Source of the DNA: Streptomyces spongiicola
GTDB taxonomy: Bacteria; Actinomycetota; Actinomycetes; Streptomycetales; Streptomycetaceae
NCBI RefSeq assembly: GCF_003122365.1
Contig: NZ_CP029254.1
Coordinates: 1,054,001-1,118,000, forward strand
Length of the DNA stretch: 64,000 nt
Direction of reading: 5' to 3'
The notes beneath the pieces were generated by a model. It did no database searches. It was not told the DNA's origin and saw only the letters and a program-made list of their open reading frames with translations. A program made the position numbers and the translations under genes. Position 1 is the stretch's first letter. Each line of letters starts with the position of its first letter. Below are positions 23,980 through 33,717 of the stretch, piece by piece.

Positions 23980-26063
23980 TCCGCTTCGAGAACGTCTCGG
24001 TGACGTACGGCGGCGCCGGAGCGGCGCCGACGGTCGCCGGGGTGGACCTCACCGTCCCCGAGGGCGAACTCGTCCTGCTGGTCGGGCCCTCGGGGGTCGG
24101 CAAGTCGACCCTGCTGGGGGCGGTCTCCGGGCTGGTTCCGCACTTCACCGGCGGCACGCTGCGGGGCCGGGTGACCGTCGACGGTCGCGACACCCGCACC
24201 CACCGGCCGCGTGAACTCGCCGACCTCGTCGGCACGGTGGGCCAGGATCCGCTCGCGCACTTCGTCACCGACACGGTCGAGGACGAACTGGCCTACGGCA
24301 TGGAGTCACTGGGGCTGGCGCCGGCGGTGATGCGCCGGCGGGTGGAGGAGACGCTCGACCTGCTGGGGCTCGCGGAGCTGCGCGACCGCCCCCTCGCGAC
24401 GCTCTCGGGCGGCCAGCGGCAGCGGGTCGCCATCGGGTCCGTGCTGACCCCCCACCCGAAGGTGCTGGTCCTCGACGAGCCGACCTCGGCGCTCGACCCG
24501 GCCGCGGCGGAGGAGGTGCTGGCGGTACTCCAGCGGCTCGTACACGACCTCGGGACGACGGTGCTGATGGCCGAGCACCGGCTGGAGCGGGTGGTGCAGT
24601 ACGCGGACCGGGTCGTCCTGCTGCCCGCGCCCGGTGAACCCCCGGTGGCGGGCGCCCCCGCCGACATCATGGCGTTCTCCCCGGTCCGCCCCCCGGTCGT
24701 CGCCCTCGGGCGCCTCGCCGGCTGGTCGCCCCTCCCCCTCTCCGTCCGCGACGCCCGCCGCCGCGCCGGGGACCTGCGCGTCAGGCTGGCGGGCTCGGCC
24801 CCGGGGACCGCGCGGCGCACCGGCCCGGCCGTGCACCCCGGGGACGCCCCGTCGTGCGCTCCCTCCGCGCGGGACGGCAGCGGGACGCCGGCCGCCCCGT
24901 CCGCGCCCGCGCCCCCGTCCGCGCCCCCCTCCCCGTCCGCGCCCGGGATCGCCTCCGTACCGGCCCCCGCCCCCGCTTCCGTCCCGGCCTCCACCCCGGC
25001 CTCCACCCCGGTCGGCACGGGAACGACCGGCACGGGAACGACCGGCACAGGGGCGACCGGCACAGGGGCGACCCGCACGGGGGCGACCCGCACGGACGCG
25101 AGCCCCACCGGCACCGACGGGCTCGGCACCGCAGCGCCGGGCACGACGGGCACGACGGGCACCGCTGCTCCCCGACCGGCCTCCCCCGCCCCGGCCCCGG
25201 CCCCCCGCGGACGGCGGGCCCCGGGGAAGCGAGGGCTGGGCGCCCTGCTCCCGTGGGCCGGGCGACGGCGGCCGGCGCGGGACGAAGCACCCGACGAGGA
25301 GACGCACGACCCCGCCGTACTCGCGGACGCGGCCCGGCTCGCGGTGCGGCACGGGCGGGTCGAGGCGCTGCGCCGGGTCGACCTGGCGATCGGGCCGGGG
25401 GAGACCGTCGCGCTCATGGGCCGCAACGGCGCCGGGAAGTCGACGCTGCTGGGCAGCCTCGTCGGGCTGGTCGAGCCCGCCTCCGGGACGGTCCGGGTCG
25501 GCGGGCGCACCCCCCACCGCACGCCGCCCGCGGAGCTGGTACGAAGGGTCGCGCTGGTCCCGCAGGAGCCCCGGGACCTGCTGTACGCGGACACGGTCGG
25601 GGCCGAGTGCGCCGCCGCGGACGCGGACGCCGGGGCCGCGCCCGGGACCTGCCGGGAACTCGTCTCGGCGCTGCTCCCGGGAGTGGCGGACGCCACGCAT
25701 CCCCGCGATCTGTCCGAAGGGCAGCGGCTGGCGCTCGCCCTGGCGATCGTGCTGACCGCCCGCCCGCCGCTGCTCCTGCTCGACGAGCCGACCCGCGGAC
25801 TCGACTACGCGGCGAAGTCGCGGCTCGTCACCCTGCTGCGCGGCCTGGCGGCGGAGGGCCACGGAATCGTGCTCGCCACCCATGATGTGGAACTCGCGGC
25901 CGAGATCGCGGACCGTGTGGTGATCCTCGCGGGCGGGGAGGTCGTCGCGGACGGCCCGACGGCCGACGTGGTCGTCTCCTCCCCCGCCTTCGCCCCGCAG
26001 ATCGCCAAGGTCCTCGCCCCGGAGCCGTGGCTCACCGTCGCCCAGGTGGAGGCCGCCCTGTGA
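23976..26063 (+). CDS. ECF transporter ATPase, two fused ABC domains (A-A')
   Basis: The 695-residue protein is two ABC ATPases in one chain. Domain 1 (about 1-230) has Walker A GPSGVGKST, the Q-loop region VGQDPLAHF, signature LSGGQRQRVAIGS and Walker B VLVLDEPTSALD. Domain 2 (about 445-695) has GRNGAGKST, LSEGQRLALALA, a variant signature, and LLLLDEPTRGLD. The linker (about 290-435) is a Pro/Thr/Gly/Ala low-complexity tract with repeated TGTTGTG-type motifs. It overlaps both neighbours (ATGA at 23976, GTGA at 26060) and energises the ECF uptake system, presumably for cobalamin or a precursor. Confidence 0.92.
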   Translation: MIRFENVSVTYGGAGAAPTVAGVDLTVPEGELVLLVGPSGVGKSTLLGAVSGLVPHFTGGTLRGRVTVDGRDTRTHRPRELADLVGTVGQDPLAHFVTDTVEDELAYGMESLGLAPAVMRRRVEETLDLLGLAELRDRPLATLSGGQRQRVAIGSVLTPHPKVLVLDEPTSALDPAAAEEVLAVLQRLVHDLGTTVLMAEHRLERVVQYADRVVLLPAPGEPPVAGAPADIMAFSPVRPPVVALGRLAGWSPLPLSVRDARRRAGDLRVRLAGSAPGTARRTGPAVHPGDAPSCAPSARDGSGTPAAPSAPAPPSAPPSPSAPGIASVPAPAPASVPASTPASTPVGTGTTGTGTTGTGATGTGATRTGATRTDASPTGTDGLGTAAPGTTGTTGTAAPRPASPAPAPAPRGRRAPGKRGLGALLPWAGRRRPARDEAPDEETHDPAVLADAARLAVRHGRVEALRRVDLAIGPGETVALMGRNGAGKSTLLGSLVGLVEPASGTVRVGGRTPHRTPPAELVRRVALVPQEPRDLLYADTVGAECAAADADAGAAPGTCRELVSALLPGVADATHPRDLSEGQRLALALAIVLTARPPLLLLDEPTRGLDYAAKSRLVTLLRGLAAEGHGIVLATHDVELAAEIADRVVILAGGEVVADGPTADVVVSSPAFAPQIAKVLAPEPWLTVAQVEAAL

Positions 26064-27106
26064 GCCCCGCCGACACCGGCGGCCGTCCGGGCAGCCGTGA
26101 CACCCACGGCCGCCGGGCCCCGCACGACCACCGCGGTCCCCACGACCCTGACGACCACGACGGCCCTCGTGACCACCACGACCACCGCCCCCCTGACGAC
26201 CACCACAACCCTCGTGACCACCACGACCACCGCCCCCCTGACGACCACCACGACCCTCGTGACCACCGCGGCCCTCTCGGGAAGACGGCCCGTCCCGTCC
26301 GGCTCGGCCCGCGGGCCGTCACCGCGCTCGCCCTGGTCAGCGCGATCGGCGTCGTCGCCTTCTGCTGGCCGCTGCTCGCCGACGCGGACTCCGCCGTCAC
26401 CGGCCACGCACAGGACGCCCCCTGGCTGTTCGCCGCGCTGCTGCCGCTGCTCGTCGGTGTGGTGGTCGCCACCATCGCCGACGGGGGGATGGACGCCAAG
26501 GCCGTCGCCATGCTCGGCGTGCTCGCCGCGGCCGGTGCCGCGCTGCGGCCGCTCGGCGCGGGCACGGCGGGTCTGGAGCCGATGTTCTTCCTGATGGTGC
26601 TGAGCGGCCGGGTTCTGGGGCCCGGCTTCGGATTCGTCCTCGGCTCGGTGACGATGTTCGCGTCCGCGCTGCTCACGGGCGGGGTCGGGCCGTGGATGCC
26701 GTTCCAGATGCTCGCCATGGGCTGGTTCACGATGGGTGCGGGTCTGCTGCCGGGTGCCGACCGCCTCAGAGGCCGCGCGGAGCTGCTGATGCTCGCCGGG
26801 TACGGTTGCGCGGCGGCGTTCGCGTACGGCACGGTCATGAACCTCTACGGCTGGACGATCGTTCCGGGCCTCGCCTCGGGTGTCTCCTTCCAGGCGGGCG
26901 CCCCGGTCGCCGAGAACCTGGTCCGCTTCGGCGCGTATGTGCTCGCCACCTCCCTGGGCTGGGACCTGGGCCGTGCGGCCCTCACCGTCGTCCTGACCCT
27001 CGCTGCCGGTCCGACGCTGCTGAGGGCGCTCCGGAGGGCGACGAGACGGGCCGCGTTCGAGGCGCAGATCACGTTCGAGGCGGCCGGAACCACCACCGGG
27101 AGGTGA
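26060..27106 (+). CDS. ECF transporter S (substrate-binding membrane) component with His/Asp-rich N-terminus
   Basis: The 348-residue protein starts at GTG, overlapping the ATPase stop. The first 70 residues include two and a half copies of RDHHDHRPPDDHHxP, a histidine/aspartate-rich tail expected to bind Co, Ni or Zn. The remainder has about six membrane helices, starting near residue 85, with GMDAKAVAMLGVLAAAGAALRPLG and EPMFFLMVLSGRVLGPGFGFVLG, the pattern of CbrT/YkoE-like S components. Last of five coupled genes behind a cobalamin riboswitch, it probably recognises a corrinoid. Whether the His-rich tail senses or delivers cobalt is open. Confidence 0.85.
   Translation: MSPADTGGRPGSRDTHGRRAPHDHRGPHDPDDHDGPRDHHDHRPPDDHHNPRDHHDHRPPDDHHDPRDHRGPLGKTARPVRLGPRAVTALALVSAIGVVAFCWPLLADADSAVTGHAQDAPWLFAALLPLLVGVVVATIADGGMDAKAVAMLGVLAAAGAALRPLGAGTAGLEPMFFLMVLSGRVLGPGFGFVLGSVTMFASALLTGGVGPWMPFQMLAMGWFTMGAGLLPGADRLRGRAELLMLAGYGCAAAFAYGTVMNLYGWTIVPGLASGVSFQAGAPVAENLVRFGAYVLATSLGWDLGRAALTVVLTLAAGPTLLRALRRATRRAAFEAQITFEAAGTTTGR
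26166..26275 (+). repeat. 45-bp tandem repeat encoding the His-rich tail
   Basis: The unit CTCGTGACCACCACGACCAC plus CGCCCCCCTGACGACCACCA occurs at 26166 and 26211, and in part at 26256, in frame (15 codons). One base differs, giving N or D. Copy number may vary between strains. Confidence 0.9.
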
Positions 27107-27406
27107 GGCGGCCCACAGGACCTTGGTCCCGGAACTATCGGCCCTCGTAGCCGTCGTCCGAGGAAGCCGGCTCCCGGGTCACCCCTCCCCATCTGCACAT
27201 AAACCACATATGTCCAGTTTGGGACTCAAGACCCCTAATGCCCCCTTCACGTCGTATCCACGGCGTGAGCCCGGTCACGGCACGGGGCCCTCGGGGCTCG
27301 CTACAACTGTTCCCGTCGCACGGCGCAGCAGGGCCTGGAGCCCGGCACACGAGCCCGGCTCGGCCCGCCCCGCGCGACCCGGAGTCCCCGAACGTTAGGT
27401 AAGCCC
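27107..27406. promoter_or_regulatory. leader region of the transglycosylase gene, with 22-bp palindrome
   Basis: These 300 bases hold no gene and are lower in G+C around 27190-27260. A palindrome TCACGNCGT-NNNN-ACGNCGTGA lies at 27247-27268 and may bind a regulator. I looked for a ydaO (c-di-AMP) riboswitch, common before cell-wall hydrolases, and did not find its core. Confidence 0.4.
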
Positions 27407-27808
27407 TTGTCCCGCTCGCTGATCACCCGCGCCTCCACCCGCAGCAAGTCCCTCGCCGCCGGTACCGCCGTGCTTCTGGGTGCGGCCGGCGCGGTCATGG
27501 GGACGGCGTCGACGGCCTCGGCCGCGGCGCCGCAGGAGGTCGCGAAGCAGATGATGCCCGCCGCCCAGTTCCAGTGCTTCGACAAGATCGTCTCGAAGGA
27601 GTCGAACTGGAACCCCACGGCCACCAACGCCTCCTCCGGCGCCTACGGACTGGTCCAGGCCCTGCCCGGCGGCAAGATGGCCTCGGCCGGCGCCGACTGG
27701 AAGACCAACCCCGAAACCCAGATCAAGTGGGGCCTGGACTACATGAAGGAGCGCTACGGCAGCCCGTGCGGCGCCTGGAGCTTCTGGCAGGCCAACCACT
27801 GGTACTGA
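27407..27808 (+). CDS. secreted lytic transglycosylase-like (SLT) small protein
   Basis: The 133-residue protein starts at TTG behind AGGTAAG. It has a signal peptide (LAAGTAVLLGAAGAVMGTAS, cut near ASAA). A goose-lysozyme/SLT domain follows, with the catalytic Glu in IVSKESNWNPTATNASSGAYG, then LVQALPGGKMASAG and ETQIKWGLDYMKERYGSPCGAW. It cleaves the glycan chain of peptidoglycan outside the cell. Two cysteines (about 57 and 121) probably form a disulfide. Short stand-alone SLT proteins of this sort are common in Streptomyces and are associated with growth and spore germination. Confidence 0.9.
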   Translation: MSRSLITRASTRSKSLAAGTAVLLGAAGAVMGTASTASAAAPQEVAKQMMPAAQFQCFDKIVSKESNWNPTATNASSGAYGLVQALPGGKMASAGADWKTNPETQIKWGLDYMKERYGSPCGAWSFWQANHWY

Positions 27809-27854
27809 GCCCATCCGGACGGCGGACGACGGACGACGGACCGCCGCGCACAGC

Positions 27855-27898
27855 GGCCCCGGGCCCCGTGCCGACGCACCGTGCGCCGGCCCGGGGCC
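27855..27898 (+). terminator. strong hairpin after the SLT gene
   Basis: GGCCCCGGGCC and GGCCCGGGGCC (27855-27865, 27888-27898) form a perfect 11-bp stem with a 22-nt loop, followed by TTCG. It lies 50 bases after the stop codon. No U-tract is present, as usual in high-GC terminators. Confidence 0.7.
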
Positions 27899-28151
27899 TT
27901 CGCCGTGGCGGGAGACCGGCGCCGCCGCGCGCGGACCGCCGCGCAGCCACCCGACCATCGTCCCGGGCCGCCGCTACTCCGCCCCCGAGCCACCCGACCC
28001 GGCCCAGCCCGGCCCGGCCCGGCCCGGGGCCTCTCCCGCTCCACCGCCACAGCCCTCCGGGCACCGCCCCGGACCACCACCCGGGCCTCTCCCGCTCCAC
28101 CGCCCCGAACCGCCCGACGGGCCCGCCCGGGTGCCGAAGACGAACGGCGGC

Positions 28152-29336
<1,185 letters not shown>

Positions 29337-29388
29337 TCAGCACCGGTGCGGGGCGTCCCGGCACGCCGCACCCGAGAACCGCAAGAAG

Positions 29389-29408
29389 AACTAGTACGCG
29401 TTCTAGTT
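29389..29408. promoter_or_regulatory. KstR-like 20-bp palindrome between the thiolase and P450 genes
   Basis: AACTAGTACGCGTTCTAGTT is a palindrome of the form AACTAGNACGCGTNCTAGTT. Its core fits TNNAACNNGTTNNA with one mismatch. Being in the shared promoter of two divergent steroid-type genes, it is a strong candidate for KstR repression of both. Confidence 0.6.
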
Positions 29409-29582
29409 CCCTAGCAGTCTTATGAGGGTTACCCCAGGTATGCAAGGCTCGTGCAGGCAGGAGTTCGCGCCATGCGTCTTGCCAGTTGGAGAACCCGTCA
29501 CTACCTTGCGAAAGATTCTGATGGGTCGTCAGAATCGCGCAGCCACCGCACAGCTGTCCAGCCGCGAGACCTGGAGTTGCCG

Positions 29583-30848
29583 ATGTCCTGCCCCCATCTC
29601 CCCGAAGGGTTCGACGCCACCGACCCCGACCTGCTGGAGAGCCGCGTCCCCCACGCCGAGTTCGCCCGGCTGCGGCGGACGGCCCCCGTCTCGTGGTGCC
29701 CGCAGCCACGCGGCGCCACCGGCTTCGACGACGAGGGCTACTGGGCGGTCACCCGCCATGCGGACGTCAAGTACGTCTCCACCCGCCCCGAGCTGTACTC
29801 CTCCCGCGAGAACACCGCGATCATCCGCTTCAACGGGCACATCAGCCGCGACCAGATCGAGGCCCAGCGGTTGATCATGCTCAACATGGACCCGCCCGAG
29901 CACACCCGGGTCCGCCAGATAGTGCAGCGCGGCTTCACCCCGCGCGCCATACGCGGCCTGGAGTCGGCACTCCGCGACCGCGCCCGGCGGATCGTCGAGG
30001 AGGCGAGCAGGGACGGCGGCGCAGGCGGCGGCGCGGGCGGCGGCTTCGACTTCGACTTCGTCACCCGGATCGCCGTGGAACTCCCGCTCCAGGCCATCGC
30101 CGAACTCATCGGCGTACCGCAGGAGGACCGGGCCCGGATCTTCGACTGGTCGAACAAGATGGTGGCGTACGACGACCCGGAGTACGCGATCACCGAGGAG
30201 ATCGGCGCCGAGGCCGCCACGGAAATCATCGGCTACTCCATGAACCTGGCCGCCGCGCGCAAGGAGTGCCCGGCCGGGGACATCGTCACCCGGCTCGTCG
30301 CGGCCGAGGACGAAGGCAACCTCTCCTCCGACGAGTTCGGCCTCTTCGTACTGCTGCTGGCGGTGGCGGGCAACGAGACGACCCGCAACGCGATCAGCAA
30401 CGGCATGCACGCCCTCCTCACCCACCCCGACCAGTGGGAGCTGTACAAGCGGGAGCGCCCGGCGACCGCCGCCGACGAGATCGTCCGCTGGACCTCGCCC
30501 GTGGTCTCCTTCCAGCGGACCGCGACCCGGGACACCGAACTCGGCGGCCGGAACATCAGGAAGGGCGACAGGGTGGGGCTCTTCTACTCCTCCGCCAACC
30601 GCGACCCCGAGGTCTTCGAGAACCCCGAGGTCTTCGACATCACCCGCGACCCCAACCCGCACCTCGGCTTCGGCGGCGGGGGCCCGCACTTCTGCCTCGG
30701 CAAGTCGCTGGCCCTCAGGGAGATCGACCTCATCTTCGGCGCGATCGCCGACACCTTCCCGGACCTGCGCCTGGCCGGCGACCCGCGCAGGCTGCGCGGG
30801 TCCTGGCTCAACGGGATCAAGGAACTCCGGGTCAGCACCGGGGGATAG
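29583..30848 (+). CDS. cytochrome P450, CYP125-like steroid C26/C27 hydroxylase
   Basis: The 421-residue enzyme has the heme-binding FGGGGPHFCLGKSLA, the oxygen-binding I-helix AVAGNETTRN and the ERWASP-like ADEIVRWTSPV. Stretches like LPEGFDATDPDLLESRVPHAE, RFNGHISRDQIEAQRL, MLNMDPPEHTRVR, LQAIAELIGVPQEDRARIFDWSN and DPNPHLGFG follow CYP125, the enzyme that oxidises the terminal methyl of the cholesterol side chain. A Gly-rich insert (GGAGGGAGGG, about 146-155) replaces a loop. The start at 29583 follows TGGAG; a longer frame to 29451 is less credible. KstR-like site upstream. Confidence 0.88.
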   Translation: MSCPHLPEGFDATDPDLLESRVPHAEFARLRRTAPVSWCPQPRGATGFDDEGYWAVTRHADVKYVSTRPELYSSRENTAIIRFNGHISRDQIEAQRLIMLNMDPPEHTRVRQIVQRGFTPRAIRGLESALRDRARRIVEEASRDGGAGGGAGGGFDFDFVTRIAVELPLQAIAELIGVPQEDRARIFDWSNKMVAYDDPEYAITEEIGAEAATEIIGYSMNLAAARKECPAGDIVTRLVAAEDEGNLSSDEFGLFVLLLAVAGNETTRNAISNGMHALLTHPDQWELYKRERPATAADEIVRWTSPVVSFQRTATRDTELGGRNIRKGDRVGLFYSSANRDPEVFENPEVFDITRDPNPHLGFGGGGPHFCLGKSLALREIDLIFGAIADTFPDLRLAGDPRRLRGSWLNGIKELRVSTGG

Positions 30849-31084
30849 CCTGTCGACCCGCGCCCGGACGCGGAGGCTGCGGGGCCCTGCCACCGAGCCC
30901 GCCCCCGCCTCCCCGTCCGGGCGGGTCACACCCCGTTCGAGTCGCCGTCCGGTTGCGACGATCCTATGATCGAAGATCCCTGTAACGACCACTCGGCCGA
31001 CCGTCCGGCCGGCCATGCGACCGGAGGACCGTTTCACCTCGTTCGACCGGAAACCGGACGACCGGAAACCAGAGGTGGCCGCGG

Positions 31085-32317
31085 ATGATCCGTCTCAGAG
31101 TCGTGCCGGCGATCCTCGCCGCGCTGCTGCTGGTCGCCACGGGCCTGACCGGCGCGCAGGCGCACACCGCGCGCCAGGAATTCGATCCCGCCCTGGTGGA
31201 AGCCCTCGACAGGGCCGTCGAGGACACCATGCGGGAGGCCGGGATCCCCGGCGCGATCGTCGGCATCCGGATTCCCGGCCGCGGTACGTACGAGAAGGCG
31301 TTCGGCGTTGCCGACAAGTCGACCGGCGCGCCCATGAGGACCGATCTGCACATGCGGATCGGCAGCGTCACCAAGACCTTCACGGTCACCGGCCTGCTGC
31401 AACTGGTCGACCAGGGCCGGGTCGGGCTCGACGACCCGGTCGGGAGGTACGTCGAGGGCGTCCCGGCGGGCGACCGCATCACCCTGCGCCAACTGGCCGA
31501 CATGCGCAGCGGTCTGTTCGACTACTCCGAGGACGAGGAGTGGCGGAAGTCCCTCCTGGCCGACCCCCAGCAGACGTTCGCCCCTCGGCAGCTCCTCGAC
31601 TACGCGTTCGCGCACCCGCCGAACTTCCCACCGGGCAGCCGGTGGGAGTACAGCAACACCAACACCATCCTGCTGGGGCTGGTGATCGAGAAGGTCACCG
31701 GGCAGCGGCTCGAGGACTACCTCCGGCAGCGCGTCTACTCCCCGCTGCGGCTCGGGCAGACCTCGTTCCCGACGGACGACACGATGCCCGAGCCGTACGC
31801 CCACGGCTACACCGACTACACCGACTACACGAAGTCCGGCACCACCAAGGCCACTCCGTCCGGCGGCACGCTCGACGCCGCCGACTGGAACCCGTCCTGG
31901 GCCTGGGCGGCCGGCGCCATGATCTCCGACCTCGGCGACCTGAACACCTGGGTACCCGCCCTGGCCGACGGCCGGCTCCTCTCCCCCGCCACCCAGAAGG
32001 AGCGCCTGAAGTTCGGCCCGACGGGCGTTCCCGAGGTCGGGTACGGCCTCGGCATCATGCGGGTCGGCAACTGGATCGGCCACAACGGGGAACTTCCCGG
32101 CTATGAGACGCTCGCCGTGCGACTTCCCTCCCAGCGCGCCACGCTGGTGATCCTGGTCAACTCCGACACCGACCACCGCGGCCGGTCGCTGAGCACACTG
32201 CTCGGGCGCGCCGTCACCGAGGTGGTGACCCCGCGCAACGTGTTCGACCTGCCGACCGCGCCCCAGCCCGAGAAGACCAGCCCGCCGCCGTCCCCGACGG
32301 CGTCACCGACGCCCTAG
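31085..32317 (+). CDS. secreted serine hydrolase, beta-lactamase class C / D-Ala-D-Ala carboxypeptidase type
   Basis: The 410-residue protein has a signal peptide (RVVPAILAALLLVATGLTGAQA) and the class C triad: nucleophile in IGSVTKTFT (SxxK), YSNTNT (YxN) and HNGELPG (the KTG-equivalent, HxG). It likely acts on D-Ala-D-Ala peptides or as a penicillin-binding enzyme outside the membrane. A Thr/Tyr repeat TDYTDYTKSG occurs in a loop, and the C-terminus ends in a Pro/Ser/Thr tail. It is transcribed alone. Members of this family include real beta-lactamases; substrate cannot be told from sequence. Confidence 0.9.
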   Translation: MIRLRVVPAILAALLLVATGLTGAQAHTARQEFDPALVEALDRAVEDTMREAGIPGAIVGIRIPGRGTYEKAFGVADKSTGAPMRTDLHMRIGSVTKTFTVTGLLQLVDQGRVGLDDPVGRYVEGVPAGDRITLRQLADMRSGLFDYSEDEEWRKSLLADPQQTFAPRQLLDYAFAHPPNFPPGSRWEYSNTNTILLGLVIEKVTGQRLEDYLRQRVYSPLRLGQTSFPTDDTMPEPYAHGYTDYTDYTKSGTTKATPSGGTLDAADWNPSWAWAAGAMISDLGDLNTWVPALADGRLLSPATQKERLKFGPTGVPEVGYGLGIMRVGNWIGHNGELPGYETLAVRLPSQRATLVILVNSDTDHRGRSLSTLLGRAVTEVVTPRNVFDLPTAPQPEKTSPPPSPTASPTP

Positions 32318-32481
32318 CGTCCGGAAGTGCCGGCGGACGCGTCCGAGCCGCCTCCGGGAGCGCGCGGGCGGCCCCGCGGCACCGCCGGCACGGGGCGCGC
32401 GGCGGTCCCGGGGCGGCACCGACCGCACCGGTTCCGGGCGCGATGCCGACCCCGGCCTGGTGGGTGCCGGGGGCTGCGCCC

Positions 32482-32817
32482 TCAGAGCGTCCGCACGAAG
32501 GCGGCGAACACGCCGGCCGGGAAGTGCAGCACGTCCCCCGCCGGGACCTTGGAGTCGCGCACGGCTACGAGTTGCGGGGTCTCGGCGACCTCGACGCAGT
32601 CGCCGCCCTGGTCACTGCTGTGACGGGACGTGCGCCATACGGCGCCGCCGAGCGGGGCGCACGCGACGCAATCGCCGCCCTGGTCGCCGCTGTAGCTGGA
32701 CGTACGCCACACGGCGCCGCCGAGCGGCAAGCACTCGACACACTCGCCGCCCTGGTCGCTGCTGTAGCTGGACGTGCGCCAGCGGGCACCGGTCGGATCA
32801 GAGCTGCTGCTCCCCAT
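32482..32817 (-). CDS. DUF397 protein with three tandem repeats
   Basis: The 111-residue protein has three copies of WRTSSYSSDQGGECVECLPLGG (third as SRHSSDQGGDCVEVAETPQ), followed by the usual VAVRDSKVPAGDVLHFPAGVFAAFV of DUF397. A normal DUF397 protein carries one such unit, so two have been added by duplication. The start ATG 32817 lies inside the upstream HTH gene (20-bp overlap), showing coupling. DUF397 proteins commonly pair with XRE/DUF5753 regulators in Streptomyces, as in the whiJ and abaA families that influence development. Confidence 0.88.
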   Translation of the reverse strand: MGSSSSDPTGARWRTSSYSSDQGGECVECLPLGGAVWRTSSYSGDQGGDCVACAPLGGAVWRTSRHSSDQGGDCVEVAETPQLVAVRDSKVPAGDVLHFPAGVFAAFVRTL

Positions 32818-33625
32818 AGCGTTCCTCCATCGTGCGCCGGATGAGTTCCGTCGAGTCCGTGAGGGACAGGGCGGTGGCCTGGAGGTGATCGTAACGGAGT
32901 GAACAGTCCCCGACCGTGGCCGGGTTGGCCGTCGGATGGCCCTTCCCATATCCCTCGGGGTAGAGGATGGCCGGGTCGCTCCCAAAGCGGTAGACGGTGA
33001 ACGAGCCTGTCAGTCCCGCGTGGGCCCCGGCCCGGAACGGCAGGATCTGGACGTTCACCCGGAGGTCGTCGGCGAAGGACAGCAGCCGCGCCAGTTGCTC
33101 CCGCATCACCGCGGGCCCGCCGATCGACTGGCGCAGGGCCGCCTCCCCCAGGATCGCCCAGAGCACCGGCGGCTCCTCCTTGCCGAGGATGCGCTGCCGC
33201 GCCAGCCGGACGGCCGTACGGTCGTCCAGATTCCCCCGGTCCACGGCCCCGAGCACCGCCCGCGCGTACGACGGCGACTGGAGCAGCCCGTGCACCATAT
33301 GGGTCTGGAAGGTGCAGATCTCCGTCGCCCGCGCCTCCAACTCCGCCACCTGTTGGAACCACGCGGGCAACTGGCTGCGCAGCACCAGCCCCAGCAGCCG
33401 GGTCAGCAGCCCGTCCGTGCCCAGGGCCGCGTCCGTGCGCTCGCTGAACTCCTGCGTCGGCAGCTTCCGCGCCGTCTCGATCTGCCCCACCAGCGAGCCG
33501 GTGTAGTTGATGACGGCGCCCAGTTGCTTCTGGGTGAGCCCCGCCGCCTCGCGGTAGCGGCGGAGTTCGTAGCCGTAGTAGTCGAGCGGCGAGGCGCCCG
33601 GGTCGAGGACGTTGACATGCGTCAC
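32798..33625 (-). CDS. XRE-family HTH regulator with DUF5753
   Basis: The 275-residue protein has an N-terminal HTH (residues about 17-50): LRRYREAAGLTQKQLGAVINYTGSLVGQIE. The C-terminal DUF5753 domain includes FQTHMVHGLLQSPSYARA, DRTAVRLARQRIL and VQILPFRAGAHAG. It starts at GTG 33625 behind GAGGGAG, seven codons inside the longest frame. It overlaps a three-unit DUF397 gene by 20 bp and faces a divergent ATP-binding protein gene. This trio is typical of Streptomyces regulatory modules controlling development and antibiotic production; DNA targets are not known. Confidence 0.92.
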   Translation of the reverse strand: MTHVNVLDPGASPLDYYGYELRRYREAAGLTQKQLGAVINYTGSLVGQIETARKLPTQEFSERTDAALGTDGLLTRLLGLVLRSQLPAWFQQVAELEARATEICTFQTHMVHGLLQSPSYARAVLGAVDRGNLDDRTAVRLARQRILGKEEPPVLWAILGEAALRQSIGGPAVMREQLARLLSFADDLRVNVQILPFRAGAHAGLTGSFTVYRFGSDPAILYPEGYGKGHPTANPATVGDCSLRYDHLQATALSLTDSTELIRRTMEERYGEQQL

Positions 33626-33717
33626 GGCGTGCTCCCTCGTACGCAACTCCGCCCACAGCCGGACGGGTTGTATTCAGGCCATGGCAGAGCGTAGCCGTCC
33701 GGCGCCACCCTCGCAGT

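Noticed and set aside
27107-27406. ydaO (c-di-AMP) riboswitch before the SLT gene
   Set aside because: Such riboswitches precede many wall hydrolases in Streptomyces, but the conserved core sequences are not visible.
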